A stretch of 64,000 nt of DNA, taken from Lentimicrobiaceae bacterium. Its GTDB lineage: Bacteria > Bacteroidota > Bacteroidia > Bacteroidales > F082. Under the pieces are notes generated by a model. The model did no database searches. It saw nothing but the letters and a program-made list of their open reading frames with translations, and was not told the DNA's origin. Shown here piece after piece: positions 1-9,247 of the stretch. Location: positions 62,001 to 126,000 of the forward strand of contig PANC01000013.1 in NCBI GenBank assembly GCA_002708315.1, written 5' to 3'. Each line of letters starts with the position of its first letter. Positions within the stretch are counted from its first letter, which is position 1. The translations under genes and the position numbers were made by a program.

Positions 1-2549
1 AAGAGGAAGTCATAGATACAACTAATATTGAAGAAGCAGAGCCCATCGCTCCGGTAATTGTATCAGAAGAAGAAGAAACTCCTGATGCCCCAGAGGGTAA
101 AGTTCAAAAAGATGAAAATAGTGACTTAAAGGTTTTAGGTAAAATAGATTTAGAAAATTTAAATCAGAAAACTAGACCGAAGAAAAAATCCAAAGAGGAT
201 AAAAGAAAAGAGCAAGAAGAGAAAAAAGGAATTAAGGCTAAAGTAAAGAAAGAAGCAACAGTGTCTGCAAAAGAAGTAACCGACAGCCACAAAGAAACCA
301 AAGACCTAACCAAAGAGGTCTTAGAAGAAAAAGCAGAAGATGTTTCCTCTAAAAAAGAAACTACACAGGAAGTAGAGACGGAAGATAGATTTATCAAAAC
401 TAAATTTGAGAAATTAAGTGGTCCTAAGATTGTTGATAAAATTGAGCTCCCAGTAGAAAATAAAAAACCAAAGAAGAAAAAACCTGTAGCATCTTCGGAC
501 GACAATAAAGTTGGTCAGAATAAAAAGAAAAGAAGACGTATAAAGTCAAAAGCTACTCCTTCTAATCAGTCATCAAGTAATCAGGGCCAGGATAAAGGGA
601 ATAATAAGAAGAGGCCTGCACCAAAGAAGAGGGTTGTCAAAGAAGAGCCATCGGAAGAAGAAATTCAAAAAAAGATAAAAGATACATTAGCAAGGCTTGC
701 CCCATCAGGTAAATCAAAGGCAGCTAAGCATCGTAGAAAGAAGCGAGAAACAGTTTCTCAAAACATTCAAGAGGAATTACTGAAACAGGAGGAGGATAAA
801 AAAACTCTTAAGGTAACAGAATTCGTAACAGCTAACGAATTAGCAAATATGATGGATGTTAGCGTTACTGACATAATAACATCATGTATGCAATTGGGTT
901 TATTTGTATCCATTAACCAAAGACTTGATGCAGAAACAATAGTTCTTGTTGCGGAAGAGTTTGGTTACAAAACCTCATTTGTTAGTGTTGAAGAAGATGA
1001 AAACCTTGAAGTTTTTGAAGAAGAGGATGATATAGATAGTCTAGTTCCCAGAGCCCCAATTGTAACAGTGATGGGGCATGTCGACCATGGTAAAACTAAA
1101 CTACTTGATTATATTCGTAATGCAAATGTAGTTTCAGGAGAGGCTGGTGGAATCACCCAGCACATTGGCGCATATGAGGTGAAAACTGAAACTGGGAAAA
1201 GAGTTACTTTCTTGGATACACCTGGTCATGAGGCATTTACTGCCATGCGTGCCAGAGGTGCAAAGGTTACAGATGTTGCTATAATTGTTATTGCTGCTGA
1301 TGATAGTGTGATGCCACAAACAAAAGAGGCAATAAATCATGCACAGGCAGCTGGTGTACCTATTGTTTTTGCCATAAATAAAATGGACAAACCAGATGCA
1401 AACTCTGAAAAGGTTAAGGAGCAGTTAGCAAATATGAATATTCTTGTGGAAGACTGGGGTGGAAAGTTTCAATCACAGGAAATTTCAGCTATTACAGGCA
1501 TGGGCATCAATGAACTTCTTGAAAAGGTTCTACTTGAATCCGAGTTACTTGAACTAAAAGCAAACCCTGATAAGGGTGCAAAAGGTACCGTAATTGAGGC
1601 ATCACTAGATAAGGGTCGTGGATATGTAACCACAATTCTAGTTCAAGATGGTACTCTTAAGAAAGGTGATATTATACTTGCTGGACCGGTTTCTGGTAAA
1701 GTAAAGGCCATGTTTAACGAACGTAACGAAAATATTGAATCCGTTGGGCCATCACAACCTGTTCTAATACTAGGTCTGATTTCAGCACCTCAAGCTGGAG
1801 ATGTTTTCAACGTAATGAAAGAAGAAAAAGAAGCCAAATCGCTTGCTTCAAAGAGACAACAACTAATTAGGGAACAAGGGCTTCGTACCCAAAAGCACGT
1901 CACTCTAGATGAGATTGGCAGAAGAATAGCAATAGGAGATTTCAAGGAAATTAATATTATCGTTAAGGGAGATGTTGATGGCTCAATTGAGGCATTAACA
2001 GATTCATTGATAAAATTGTCAACAGACGAAGTTCAAGTTAATGTGATTCATAAAGCCGTTGGTGCAATTTCAGAATCTGATGTTATGTTAGCTTCTGCAT
2101 CTGATGCCATCATTATTGGTTTCCAGGTAAGACCTACGGTTCAGGCTCGTAAGCGTGCTGAAAATGAGCAAATTGATATCCGACTATATTCAATTATTTA
2201 TCAAGCTACAGAGGAGTTAGAAAAAGCAATTAAAGGTATGCTGGCTCCAAAGACAAAAGAAGAAGTCGTTTGCAATATAGAAGTTCGAGAAACATTTAAA
2301 ATAACCAAAGTTGGAACAATAGCAGGTTGCTATGTTCTACACGGCAAAGTCCATAGAAATACTAAAGTGCGTGTTATACGCGATGGAATTGTGGTATATA
2401 CAGGTCTATTGGGATCTCTTAAGAGATTTAAAGACGATGTTAAAGAGGTTGCTTCTGGATTTGAATGTGGGCTTAATATTGAAAATTTCAATGATATCAA
2501 GGTAGGAGATATAGTCGAAGGTTATGAAATGGTTGAAATAGCCCGTTAG
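1..2549 (+). CDS. infB: Translation initiation factor IF-2 (5' end outside window)
   Basis: IF-2 is the GTPase that brings initiator fMet-tRNA to the ribosome. The frame is open from base 3, so the gene enters from the left and only its 3' part (about 848 codons) is seen; the GTG at 261 is an internal codon, not the start. The first ~270 visible residues are a Lys/Glu-rich, low-complexity N-terminal extension, as usual in this phylum. The GTPase domain follows: GHVDHGKT (G1), DTPGHEAF (G3), NKMDKP (G4) and SAITG (G5), then the beta-barrel and C-terminal fMet-tRNA-binding domains. G1 is followed by Lys where many homologues have Ser or Thr. The C-terminus is intact. The next gene is convergent, 32 bases away. 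Confidence 0.97.
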   Translation, partial: EEVIDTTNIEEAEPIAPVIVSEEEETPDAPEGKVQKDENSDLKVLGKIDLENLNQKTRPKKKSKEDKRKEQEEKKGIKAKVKKEATVSAKEVTDSHKETKDLTKEVLEEKAEDVSSKKETTQEVETEDRFIKTKFEKLSGPKIVDKIELPVENKKPKKKKPVASSDDNKVGQNKKKRRRIKSKATPSNQSSSNQGQDKGNNKKRPAPKKRVVKEEPSEEEIQKKIKDTLARLAPSGKSKAAKHRRKKRETVSQNIQEELLKQEEDKKTLKVTEFVTANELANMMDVSVTDIITSCMQLGLFVSINQRLDAETIVLVAEEFGYKTSFVSVEEDENLEVFEEEDDIDSLVPRAPIVTVMGHVDHGKTKLLDYIRNANVVSGEAGGITQHIGAYEVKTETGKRVTFLDTPGHEAFTAMRARGAKVTDVAIIVIAADDSVMPQTKEAINHAQAAGVPIVFAINKMDKPDANSEKVKEQLANMNILVEDWGGKFQSQEISAITGMGINELLEKVLLESELLELKANPDKGAKGTVIEASLDKGRGYVTTILVQDGTLKKGDIILAGPVSGKVKAMFNERNENIESVGPSQPVLILGLISAPQAGDVFNVMKEEKEAKSLASKRQQLIREQGLRTQKHVTLDEIGRRIAIGDFKEINIIVKGDVDGSIEALTDSLIKLSTDEVQVNVIHKAVGAISESDVMLASASDAIIIGFQVRPTVQARKRAENEQIDIRLYSIIYQATEELEKAIKGMLAPKTKEEVVCNIEVRETFKITKVGTIAGCYVLHGKVHRNTKVRVIRDGIVVYTGLLGSLKRFKDDVKEVASGFECGLNIENFNDIKVGDIVEGYEMVEIAR

Positions 2550-2581
2550 TTAAAAGCTATATTTGAATAACCATCAAACCT

Positions 2582-3448
2582 TTAGTAAGTCTTTGTCATA
2601 CTCTCTGAGATTGCTATTATATAGTTAGCCTTTTTTAGGGATTCTTCATTCAACGAATCCAAATCTTTTTGATCCACTGATGATATTGTTACAATCCTTA
2701 ACCCTGGTCTGTAAATATTCAAGTACCATAATATACTTTCAAAGTTATCAGAGTGATATGATCCATTGAAGTGAATAAATAGTTTGCCATTTCCGGACTG
2801 TCCTGCAATATTATATGCCATTGTTGCATCTTTTATTGCTTGTGCCATGGGGAGTGTTTTTGTAACATGTCCTCCCATTCCTCCCATTCCTTCAATCATA
2901 CTTGCATAACATGTTAAAGATGAATCATATTCCACAGGAAGTGGAGCAATATACAATTTTGCCTGAGCGTCCAGCTCGTCAAGCCCCTGAAAACCTCTTT
3001 TGTATACTACTGAAGCATACCTTCTTGGAATATTGGTGGCCACAAAAATCAAGTTACTATCCTTTGCAAAGTCTACCAGAGGAGCATAATCGGTACTATA
3101 ATTTGGCCATAAGCGTGCTTCCTTTTTAAAGCTTTTTTCACTTATATAACCTGATAAATACTCATTTAATATCAACTGATTATCGGCCTCAAACATTTCC
3201 GCACCCAATGTAATATCTCCATTATTTAGTATATATAGATCATTTGTTAACTCAAACTGAAGCCAATGACATATGGGGTTATTGTGCAACTCTCCAAAAA
3301 ACACTACATCAGCATCTGAAATATCATCTATTAATCTAGAATATTTTACCTTTTTTGCATTTTCATCAAAAATTTGATAAGCTGGTTTGTCATTTTTAAA
3401 CCCAGTTATGATAGCAAATAACAAAGCTATTAGCAGTAGTTTTTTCAT
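2582..3448 (-). CDS. ChaN-family (DUF399) exported protein
   Basis: A 288-residue protein with an N-terminal hydrophobic signal (MKKLLLIALLFAIITG) and no lipobox Cys, so it is probably periplasmic. The core resembles ChaN/DUF399 heme-binding proteins: a VVFFGELHNNP motif near residue 50, a second conserved stretch around GAEMFEADNQ, and an LFIHFNGSYHS segment near the end. In characterised ChaN proteins the family role is heme binding linked to iron uptake; the activity here is inferred. It is the last gene of the minus-strand unit, 27 bases after cdd. No heme-uptake genes are adjacent, so context does not support a specific role. Confidence 0.8.
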   Translation of the reverse strand: MKKLLLIALLFAIITGFKNDKPAYQIFDENAKKVKYSRLIDDISDADVVFFGELHNNPICHWLQFELTNDLYILNNGDITLGAEMFEADNQLILNEYLSGYISEKSFKKEARLWPNYSTDYAPLVDFAKDSNLIFVATNIPRRYASVVYKRGFQGLDELDAQAKLYIAPLPVEYDSSLTCYASMIEGMGGMGGHVTKTLPMAQAIKDATMAYNIAGQSGNGKLFIHFNGSYHSDNFESILWYLNIYRPGLRIVTISSVDQKDLDSLNEESLKKANYIIAISESMTKTY

Positions 3449-3475
3449 TATTTATTTTTATTTAAGGAAAATAAT

Positions 3476-3973
3476 CTATTTGGTTGTTTTTTTCAATTTA
3501 TCTTCTTGAAATACAAAAGGAAGTAAATTTTCTATGCCCTCAACTATTCTGGTAACGCATCCGTCTCCAGACATTATAACACGAATTTTACTGTCTTGTC
3601 TATTCTCAGCTTCTGATATTACCTGCCTACATGAACCACAAGGGGTGATGGGTTCCTTACTTTCAAATCTATTGGTTTGGCTAGATATTGCTATTGATAT
3701 GATTGCAGCATCTGGAAACTGAGAGTTTGCATAAAATATGGCAACTCTTTCAGCACATAGCCCTGAAGGATATGCTGAATTTTCCTGATTTGTTCCTTTA
3801 ATTACTTTGCCATTATCAAGTAATATGGCCGCACCTACCCTAAAATCTGAATAGGGAGCGTATGAGTTATTTGTAGCTTCTCTAGCTGAGTTAACCAATT
3901 TAGAGTCTTCCTCATCAATATCTTCCTTGTTCTGATATTCTCTGTAACTTATGACTAACTCTTTTTCGTTCAT
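3476..3973 (-). CDS. cdd: Cytidine deaminase
   Basis: This enzyme deaminates cytidine and deoxycytidine to (deoxy)uridine in pyrimidine salvage. Its 165 residues match the small, Cys-liganded tetrameric type with an N-terminal extension of about 20 residues. The zinc and catalytic motifs are intact: CAERVAIF (Cys ligand plus catalytic Glu) and PCGSCRQ (two Cys ligands). AYSDF/VGAAILL-type residues of the substrate pocket are present in the N-terminal half (APYSDFRVGAA). It lies between the O-antigen-ligase-like gene and the ChaN-like gene on the same strand; the 101-base upstream gap contains no clear TAnnTTTG box, so it is probably transcribed from upstream. Confidence 0.93.
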   Translation of the reverse strand: MNEKELVISYREYQNKEDIDEEDSKLVNSAREATNNSYAPYSDFRVGAAILLDNGKVIKGTNQENSAYPSGLCAERVAIFYANSQFPDAAIISIAISSQTNRFESKEPITPCGSCRQVISEAENRQDSKIRVIMSGDGCVTRIVEGIENLLPFVFQEDKLKKTTK

Positions 3974-4074
3974 GATATGAAAAATACGGTTTGAGTGCTA
4001 AATTAAGAATATTTGTACTAAGAATAAACCAAATTATCATCATTAGATGGTTTTTTATTAGAAACACTTTTAGA

Positions 4075-5748
4075 TCAATTGAGGTTAGCAGGAAAATTAT
4101 CGCCCTTCTTCCTTCCAAATAGCAGCAATGAGTAGAAGAAAGCAAATAATGTAACACCTGCCTGAGTCTCTATGGTATCATCTGAAAACATTGACATTAA
4201 AATTATTATTAAAAAGATTGTAAAGAAATAATCCTTAAATCCTCCCAATTTAATTGCAGGATATAACAATCCAAAAATAAAAATAATGAATCCAAAAACT
4301 CCAAGTGCTACAAAGATTCCAAGAAATTGGTTATGAGCATGATACCTATATCTTTCTTCTAACGATGAATACATGCGATTGAACTCATTATTAAAGGCAT
4401 CTTCTAGGTCGCCTGTACCAACACCAAACACCCAGTTTTGTCGAATAATATTAAATGATGCATGAAAATATTCTATTCTTTGCATTATTGAACTGCCACT
4501 TGGGTTACCCGTTCGCACATAAACCTCATACCCTTTTATCATTTTAAGAATACGTGTTCTTAAACCAGGGTTATTAATGTAATTGTGATTAGCTGTACCT
4601 TGTTCTATATAAGAAATGTCAGCATCGGCTAAGGACATAATACCATCCTTATCCTTGCGTAAATCCTTTGAGGTAAGATATCTTATTAATGTTGTATTAA
4701 TTCTCTGTCCTGTAGATGTCTTTCCGTGATAATCAATATTACTCCTAAGATTCCATTCAGTTTTCAATTCTTCGTAGCAAATATAATAACTGACATACTT
4801 CCCATTTTCAATCAGAAGGTCAGCTGTATCATGCATATACTGATTGCCATAAGGCGTAAATACATCTAACTCTGAATAATTAATTTCTGGAGCAGTTGTT
4901 GCATCAATTATCATACTCCTCACCTGTATAAAAAATACCAAAGGAACTATAATCGCTATTCCAAACAAAACCAATTTCTGCCATAGGAACATTGTATTGT
5001 AAACTCTTATAATTAGATATAAAACAGACAGAACTACAATAATAACAATACTAGTTACCGATTCCAGCAGAAATAAGAACGTTACAAACCAAAGCCCCAT
5101 AAGTATGAATATACCTTTTTGATATAGTTTAAAATTAGAGTCATGTATCGTGAAATATAACATTATAAATGCAGCAAAACTTACATTTAATCCAAGCCTT
5201 ATGGGTGATATAAGAATGGATATTTCTCGAATATCAACATAACTAACTGTTAAATAAACCCCAGTTGAAATTAATGTACTTACTAAAACAGCCAATGAAT
5301 ATAATAGCAATAGATTACGTAATACCTTATAGCTCAGTTTATGCATGGTAGCAATAACCACTGGTAGCAATATAAGAGGTAACTTAACTCGTAGATCCTT
5401 TAGAGCATAATCAATGTCAGAGGTATAAAGTAAGCCTATTATATGAGCCACATATATTAAACAGAATATTAATACTGGTTTGTTTCGAAATAAAAGAGTA
5501 AACTTATCGATTAGGTTATTATAAGCCAATGATACAACGTACTTAAATAAATGAAGCATCCCCTTCAATATTCCTCCAAGATTAAAGAATCTATAGCTAA
5601 TCCTAAAAGAAAATCCCGACCATAACCATAAACCTAGAAGTATAAATTCAGTTACACTCATGGTAAACTTGGAAAGAGGAATACTTACCGCCAATAAAAC
5701 CAAAGTAATATTGTAAGATAATGAATGAATATTTGTACCTGAGTTCAT
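4075..5748 (-). CDS. O-antigen ligase/polymerase-like membrane protein
   Basis: A 557-residue polytopic inner-membrane protein with roughly ten hydrophobic helices and one long soluble loop (about residues 270-450). The end of that loop carries the Wzy_C-type signature: GVGTGDLEDAFNNEF, then the conserved YHAHNQFLGIFVALGVFG segment leading into the last helices. Members of this superfamily join glycan chains to lipid A core (WaaL) or polymerise repeat units (Wzy), so a role in surface polysaccharide is likely, but ligase versus polymerase cannot be decided. No LPS or capsule cluster adjoins it: it sits between a protease gene 29 bases upstream and cdd. Confidence 0.8.
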   Translation of the reverse strand: MNSGTNIHSLSYNITLVLLAVSIPLSKFTMSVTEFILLGLWLWSGFSFRISYRFFNLGGILKGMLHLFKYVVSLAYNNLIDKFTLLFRNKPVLIFCLIYVAHIIGLLYTSDIDYALKDLRVKLPLILLPVVIATMHKLSYKVLRNLLLLYSLAVLVSTLISTGVYLTVSYVDIREISILISPIRLGLNVSFAAFIMLYFTIHDSNFKLYQKGIFILMGLWFVTFLFLLESVTSIVIIVVLSVLYLIIRVYNTMFLWQKLVLFGIAIIVPLVFFIQVRSMIIDATTAPEINYSELDVFTPYGNQYMHDTADLLIENGKYVSYYICYEELKTEWNLRSNIDYHGKTSTGQRINTTLIRYLTSKDLRKDKDGIMSLADADISYIEQGTANHNYINNPGLRTRILKMIKGYEVYVRTGNPSGSSIMQRIEYFHASFNIIRQNWVFGVGTGDLEDAFNNEFNRMYSSLEERYRYHAHNQFLGIFVALGVFGFIIFIFGLLYPAIKLGGFKDYFFTIFLIIILMSMFSDDTIETQAGVTLFAFFYSLLLFGRKKGDNFPANLN

Positions 5749-5777
5749 AAAATTATTGATACTGTAAATGACTAATA

Positions 5778-7433
5778 TTAGTAAATTCCTGACAATATTG
5801 AAGAGTAAATACCCTTGTCTGTCAGCACTCTAATGGCCTCTTCAATTTCTGGATCATTAATTAAGGAGGATTGCAGTCGTCCACTTTGATAATAATATCT
5901 GGTAATTATCTCCAGTTTGAGCATTTCCTCGATCTCTTTTTTATTTTTATCAATATCCTTCTTTTTCTCTTCACTTAAGATTATTGTCAATGTATCAAGA
6001 GTATTATTAAGTGCGTCTCTATAATCTTCTCTATCTGCACTTTGCGTTAACCTATCAAGCATTATTTCAGTTTCAGTTCTATAATCAAAACCTTGTGATT
6101 TGGCATAATTCTTAAAATCTTCAAAAACCTCATCTGAGATTAAAAAAGTATCAGGAGAAGATATTGAATCATTCTCTAAAGCAAATTCATTGGCAAAATT
6201 AAAGATATAATTCTGGGCATAAAGATCTCCACTAATCTGGCTAAATGGTTCCGCTTCTAATATTATATCTGGTTCAATTCCTCCCTTATCATATACCTTC
6301 CTTCCTCCTACTGTTTTAAAAACATTTAACAAAGAGTCTGCTGTATTAACAATGCTGTCTGTATTATCTTCTTCAAAGTAATCTATGGCTTGTATACATC
6401 TACCACTTGGTATGTAATACTTAGCTACTGTGAGTTTCATTTTTGAATTGTACGGCAGCTCCAGTATATTCTGCACCAGCCCTTTACCGAATGTTTTTTC
6501 ACCAATTACCACACCTCTATCCATATCCTGCAATGCACCTGCAACTATTTCAGAGGCTGATGCACTATTGCCATTAACAAGAATAACTAAAGGTATTTTA
6601 GTATTTATTGCATTATTTTTTGTTCTATGAACTGTTGTGTTGCTCTTAATCTTCCCTTTCGTTGTTACTATTGTTCTATTTTTTGGCACAAATATATTTA
6701 CTATATCAACAGCTTCATTCAACAGTCCACCTCCATTTCCCCTCAAATCAAGAACCAATCCTTCGAGAGTATTTTCTGATGACAGTTTACTAAATGCTTT
6801 TTTAACCTCATTAGCAGATTGAGGATTGAACTGTAATAGGTTTATATACCCTATGCTATTATTAAGCATGCCGTAATATGGAATATTAGGTATCTTTATC
6901 TTCTGTCTGACAACAACAAAATCCTCAACAGTAGTATCCCCATAGTGCATTACAGAAATTGTAATCTCTGTTCCAGGCGTACCTTTTAATTTAGTACTTA
7001 TGTCATTGCTAGATTTTTTGAATGCTGTCTCGCCATTTATGGCAACAATCTTATCTCCAGCCCTGAGACCTGTTTTCTGAGCAGGAAATCCTTCATAGGG
7101 CTCTGATATAATTACATAATCACCTTGTTTTTGAATCATAGATCCAATACCTCCATATTCACCTTTGGTCATCAGTTCAAAGTCCTCACGTCTCGATTCA
7201 GGAACATAGATAGTGTATGGATCCAACTTCTTCAATAATGCATCAATGGCTGCAGTATTTAATTCACCAGGATTTATATCATCAGCATAATTAAGGTTTA
7301 ACTGTCGTAATATATCTGCATATATCTCAAGGTTTTTGGATAATTCAAAATTATTATTTTGTGATAACCCAATGGTAATGAACGTTATCGATACAATAAA
7401 TGTTAATAATATTTTATGAAATCTTGCTGTCAT
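5778..7433 (-). CDS. C-terminal processing protease, S41 family
   Basis: A 551-residue periplasmic serine protease with an N-terminal signal or anchor ending near FITIGLSQ. A PDZ domain lies at about residues 85-165 (GGIGSMIQ start, GLRAGDKIVAINGE). The S41 catalytic core follows, with the Ser-Lys dyad visible as GNSASASEIVAGAL (Ser) and GEKTFGKGLVQ (Lys about 25 residues later). The C-terminal ~120 residues form a charged helical extension typical of Bacteroidota CTPs. The family cleaves proteins near their C-termini in envelope quality control. The gene follows yidD by 11 bases; the order rnpA-yidD-ctp recurs in this phylum. Confidence 0.93.
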   Translation of the reverse strand: MTARFHKILLTFIVSITFITIGLSQNNNFELSKNLEIYADILRQLNLNYADDINPGELNTAAIDALLKKLDPYTIYVPESRREDFELMTKGEYGGIGSMIQKQGDYVIISEPYEGFPAQKTGLRAGDKIVAINGETAFKKSSNDISTKLKGTPGTEITISVMHYGDTTVEDFVVVRQKIKIPNIPYYGMLNNSIGYINLLQFNPQSANEVKKAFSKLSSENTLEGLVLDLRGNGGGLLNEAVDIVNIFVPKNRTIVTTKGKIKSNTTVHRTKNNAINTKIPLVILVNGNSASASEIVAGALQDMDRGVVIGEKTFGKGLVQNILELPYNSKMKLTVAKYYIPSGRCIQAIDYFEEDNTDSIVNTADSLLNVFKTVGGRKVYDKGGIEPDIILEAEPFSQISGDLYAQNYIFNFANEFALENDSISSPDTFLISDEVFEDFKNYAKSQGFDYRTETEIMLDRLTQSADREDYRDALNNTLDTLTIILSEEKKKDIDKNKKEIEEMLKLEIITRYYYQSGRLQSSLINDPEIEEAIRVLTDKGIYSSILSGIY

Positions 7434-7444
7434 ATATAATAGTT

Positions 7445-7666
7445 TTATGGTACTGGATCATATCCACTGCCACCCCATGGATTGCATGATAAAATCCTCC
7501 TTACCGACATACGTCCACCTTTTAATGGTCCATATTTTCTAATAGCTTCAGCACTATAGTGCGAACAAGTGGGCGTATACCTGCAAGCTCTTCCAATAAA
7601 AGGCGACAAGGTATACTGGTATATTCTAATTATAAATATAAAGAAATTACCTATTAATTTTGACAT
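7445..7666 (-). CDS. yidD: Membrane protein insertion efficiency factor YidD
   Basis: A 73-residue YidD homologue that assists YidC-dependent insertion of inner-membrane proteins. It shows an amphipathic N-terminal helix ([15 protein letters not shown]), the Cys-containing core [14 protein letters not shown], and the typical C-terminal run [14 protein letters not shown]. Its first 20 bases overlap the 3' end of rnpA in a different frame, the usual translationally coupled arrangement. Length and motifs are normal. Confidence 0.95.
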   Translation of the reverse strand: MSKLIGNFFIFIIRIYQYTLSPFIGRACRYTPTCSHYSAEAIRKYGPLKGGRMSVRRILSCNPWGGSGYDPVP

Positions 7667-8042
7667 CCTTATCAGTTAAGCGCTGCAAAATTAGAATTAA
7701 TTTTTGTTCCATATAGGAACTTTCAACAATAGTTTTTGCAGTGTAAATAAACGCAATGAGAAGCCTCTTATCAGAATTATTATCGTAAGCACTCAATATC
7801 ATATGCTTATTCCTTCTGTAAGCCTCCCTTATGCGACGCTTTATGGCGTTTCGTTTTACAGCTGATTTAAAATTTCTTTTAGAGACAGAAATAAGTACTT
7901 GTACATGCGGTTCTTCCATGCTGTCAATCTCCATAGCTAGAATTCTGAACGGATATACAAGATCACTTGACCCATTAGCAAATAGACTATCTATATGCGT
8001 TTTACTGCACAATTTTTCATCTTTTTTAAAAGTATATCCCAC
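7647..8042 (-). CDS. rnpA: Ribonuclease P protein component
   Basis: The small basic protein subunit of RNase P, which binds the catalytic RNA and helps process pre-tRNA 5' ends. The 131 residues include the conserved RNR-type stretch ([18 protein letters not shown]) and the N-terminal [17 protein letters not shown] segment. The start is a GTG at 8042, 15 bases after the DUF481 gene. It overlaps yidD by 20 bases. The usual upstream partner rpmH is absent; an outer-membrane DUF481 gene takes that place. Confidence 0.95.
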   Translation of the reverse strand: MGYTFKKDEKLCSKTHIDSLFANGSSDLVYPFRILAMEIDSMEEPHVQVLISVSKRNFKSAVKRNAIKRRIREAYRRNKHMILSAYDNNSDKRLLIAFIYTAKTIVESSYMEQKLILILQRLTDKDVKINR

Positions 8043-8057
8043 AAAAATTATTCTTTA

Positions 8058-9107
8058 TTAGTGAAACGTGTAGCTAATTGTTGTCGCTATTCCATAGTCT
8101 TCTCTGGAAGCATCCTCCGAAATAGGTTTGCTATCAAAATTATAATAAAAGTTTATACCTACATTAAAATCACTTATTACCTCAATCTTGGCATCCAAAT
8201 AATAATTTACTCTATATCTCCCGGGTGTTGTAAAATTAGGATAAGTCTTTAGGTAGGTTGTTATATTAAACTCTGGATCGGTGTACTTGTAGTAATGATA
8301 ATTGATTCCAAACAAGCCCTCCAGATTATTGGTAACCTCGTCAGTATCCATGGACCATTCTCTGTTTGCATTTGAACCCAAAGATAAATAAAGCCTATTG
8401 TGATAATTTTGAACTATGTAATTGATTATTGACACACCTCCAAGTATCCTAAATTTATATCCTAGCTCACTATTTGAACTTCCCTCTAAGTTACCTCCCA
8501 AATACCATTTGTGATAAATAAGTCTTTGCATCATTAAATTGGCATCTGATTTATTGGAATTTATTGAATCCGATTGATAAGTTGTATTGTCACTCCAACT
8601 TAATTCGGCATAAGTATGTCTATTTCTATGATAAAGGCTTCCAGATGTTGTCAGAGTTGCAATATCACTCCCCTTGCTATAATTAAAACCTAGACCCAGC
8701 GATCCACTTGTTCGCAACCAAAAATTCTTTTTAATGGGATATAACTCAATTATATCCTCTATGAATAGTCTTTCACTTCCGTTTATTAGGATAAGATTTA
8801 CATATCTGTCAATACCACACGTATCAAAGCTTCCGAAATATTGTTTACCATCTTTTAATACAACTTGAAAACTCTTTTCTGATTTGAATGTATTAATTTT
8901 ATCAACTTGGAACTTAATTGTTCCCATCCCATCCATTTTATACGTAATAATTCCGTCGTTGAGCTTCTTAATTTCTCCGAGCAAAATATTGCCGTTAATA
9001 TGCACTATTGTATCTGTTTTCTGTCCAAATATGTTCATGGATGTAACAAATATAACCATCACCAGTAATATTTTCCCAAAAGAACCCTTGTTAATAATCT
9101 TATTCAT
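8058..9107 (-). CDS. DUF481 outer-membrane beta-barrel protein
   Basis: A 349-residue secreted protein with a signal peptide (MNKIINKG... to NIFGQ) and two visible parts. Residues ~30-115 form an all-beta, SH3-like segment (IVHINGNILLGEIKKL). From ~130 there is an amphipathic beta-barrel with alternating aromatic residues (SLGLGFNYSKGSD, then repeated ...YHKWYLGGNLEGSS-type strands), ending in a Phe/His C-terminus. This is the DUF481 (YdiY-like) arrangement; function is unknown. It is the first gene of the minus-strand unit and has a good promoter just upstream. Confidence 0.78.
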   Translation of the reverse strand: MNKIINKGSFGKILLVMVIFVTSMNIFGQKTDTIVHINGNILLGEIKKLNDGIITYKMDGMGTIKFQVDKINTFKSEKSFQVVLKDGKQYFGSFDTCGIDRYVNLILINGSERLFIEDIIELYPIKKNFWLRTSGSLGLGFNYSKGSDIATLTTSGSLYHRNRHTYAELSWSDNTTYQSDSINSNKSDANLMMQRLIYHKWYLGGNLEGSSNSELGYKFRILGGVSIINYIVQNYHNRLYLSLGSNANREWSMDTDEVTNNLEGLFGINYHYYKYTDPEFNITTYLKTYPNFTTPGRYRVNYYLDAKIEVISDFNVGINFYYNFDSKPISEDASREDYGIATTISYTFH

Positions 9108-9159
9108 TGTATTTCCTTCGCAATCGTTTTAGTTAATAATAAAATGAAAAATTAAAATG

Positions 9160-9189
9160 CAAAAATAAATTTATAATTCTGTGTACCAA
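9160..9189 (-). promoter_or_regulatory. Promoter of the DUF481-rnpA-yidD-ctp unit
   Basis: On the minus strand the -7 box TATTTTTG (9160-9167) and a TTG -33 element (9187-9189) are separated by 19 bases, matching the Bacteroidota consensus TTTG-N(17-23)-TAnnTTTG. It lies 53 bases upstream of the DUF481 start and is back-to-back with the MFS promoter. Confidence 0.7.
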
Positions 9190-9194
9190 TATTT

Positions 9195-9226
9195 TTTGAT
9201 ACAATAATATTATTGGTGTATTTTTG
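9195..9226 (+). promoter_or_regulatory. Promoter of the disaccharide cassette
   Basis: TTTG at 9195-9198, 20 bases, then TATTTTTG at 9219-9226: a full-consensus Bacteroidota primary-sigma promoter. The box overlaps the in-frame TTG at 9224, which therefore cannot be the translation start; the ATG at 9248 lies 21 bases downstream. Confidence 0.75.
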
Positions 9227-9247
9227 GAATCTATAAAAAACCATAGT

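Noticed and set aside
164-505. Minus-strand open frame opposite infB, rich in Ser and Phe
   Set aside because: It is the complement of the Lys/Glu-rich IF-2 extension (AAG/GAA codons read as CTT/TTC); no ribosome binding site or homology, and infB is unambiguous here.
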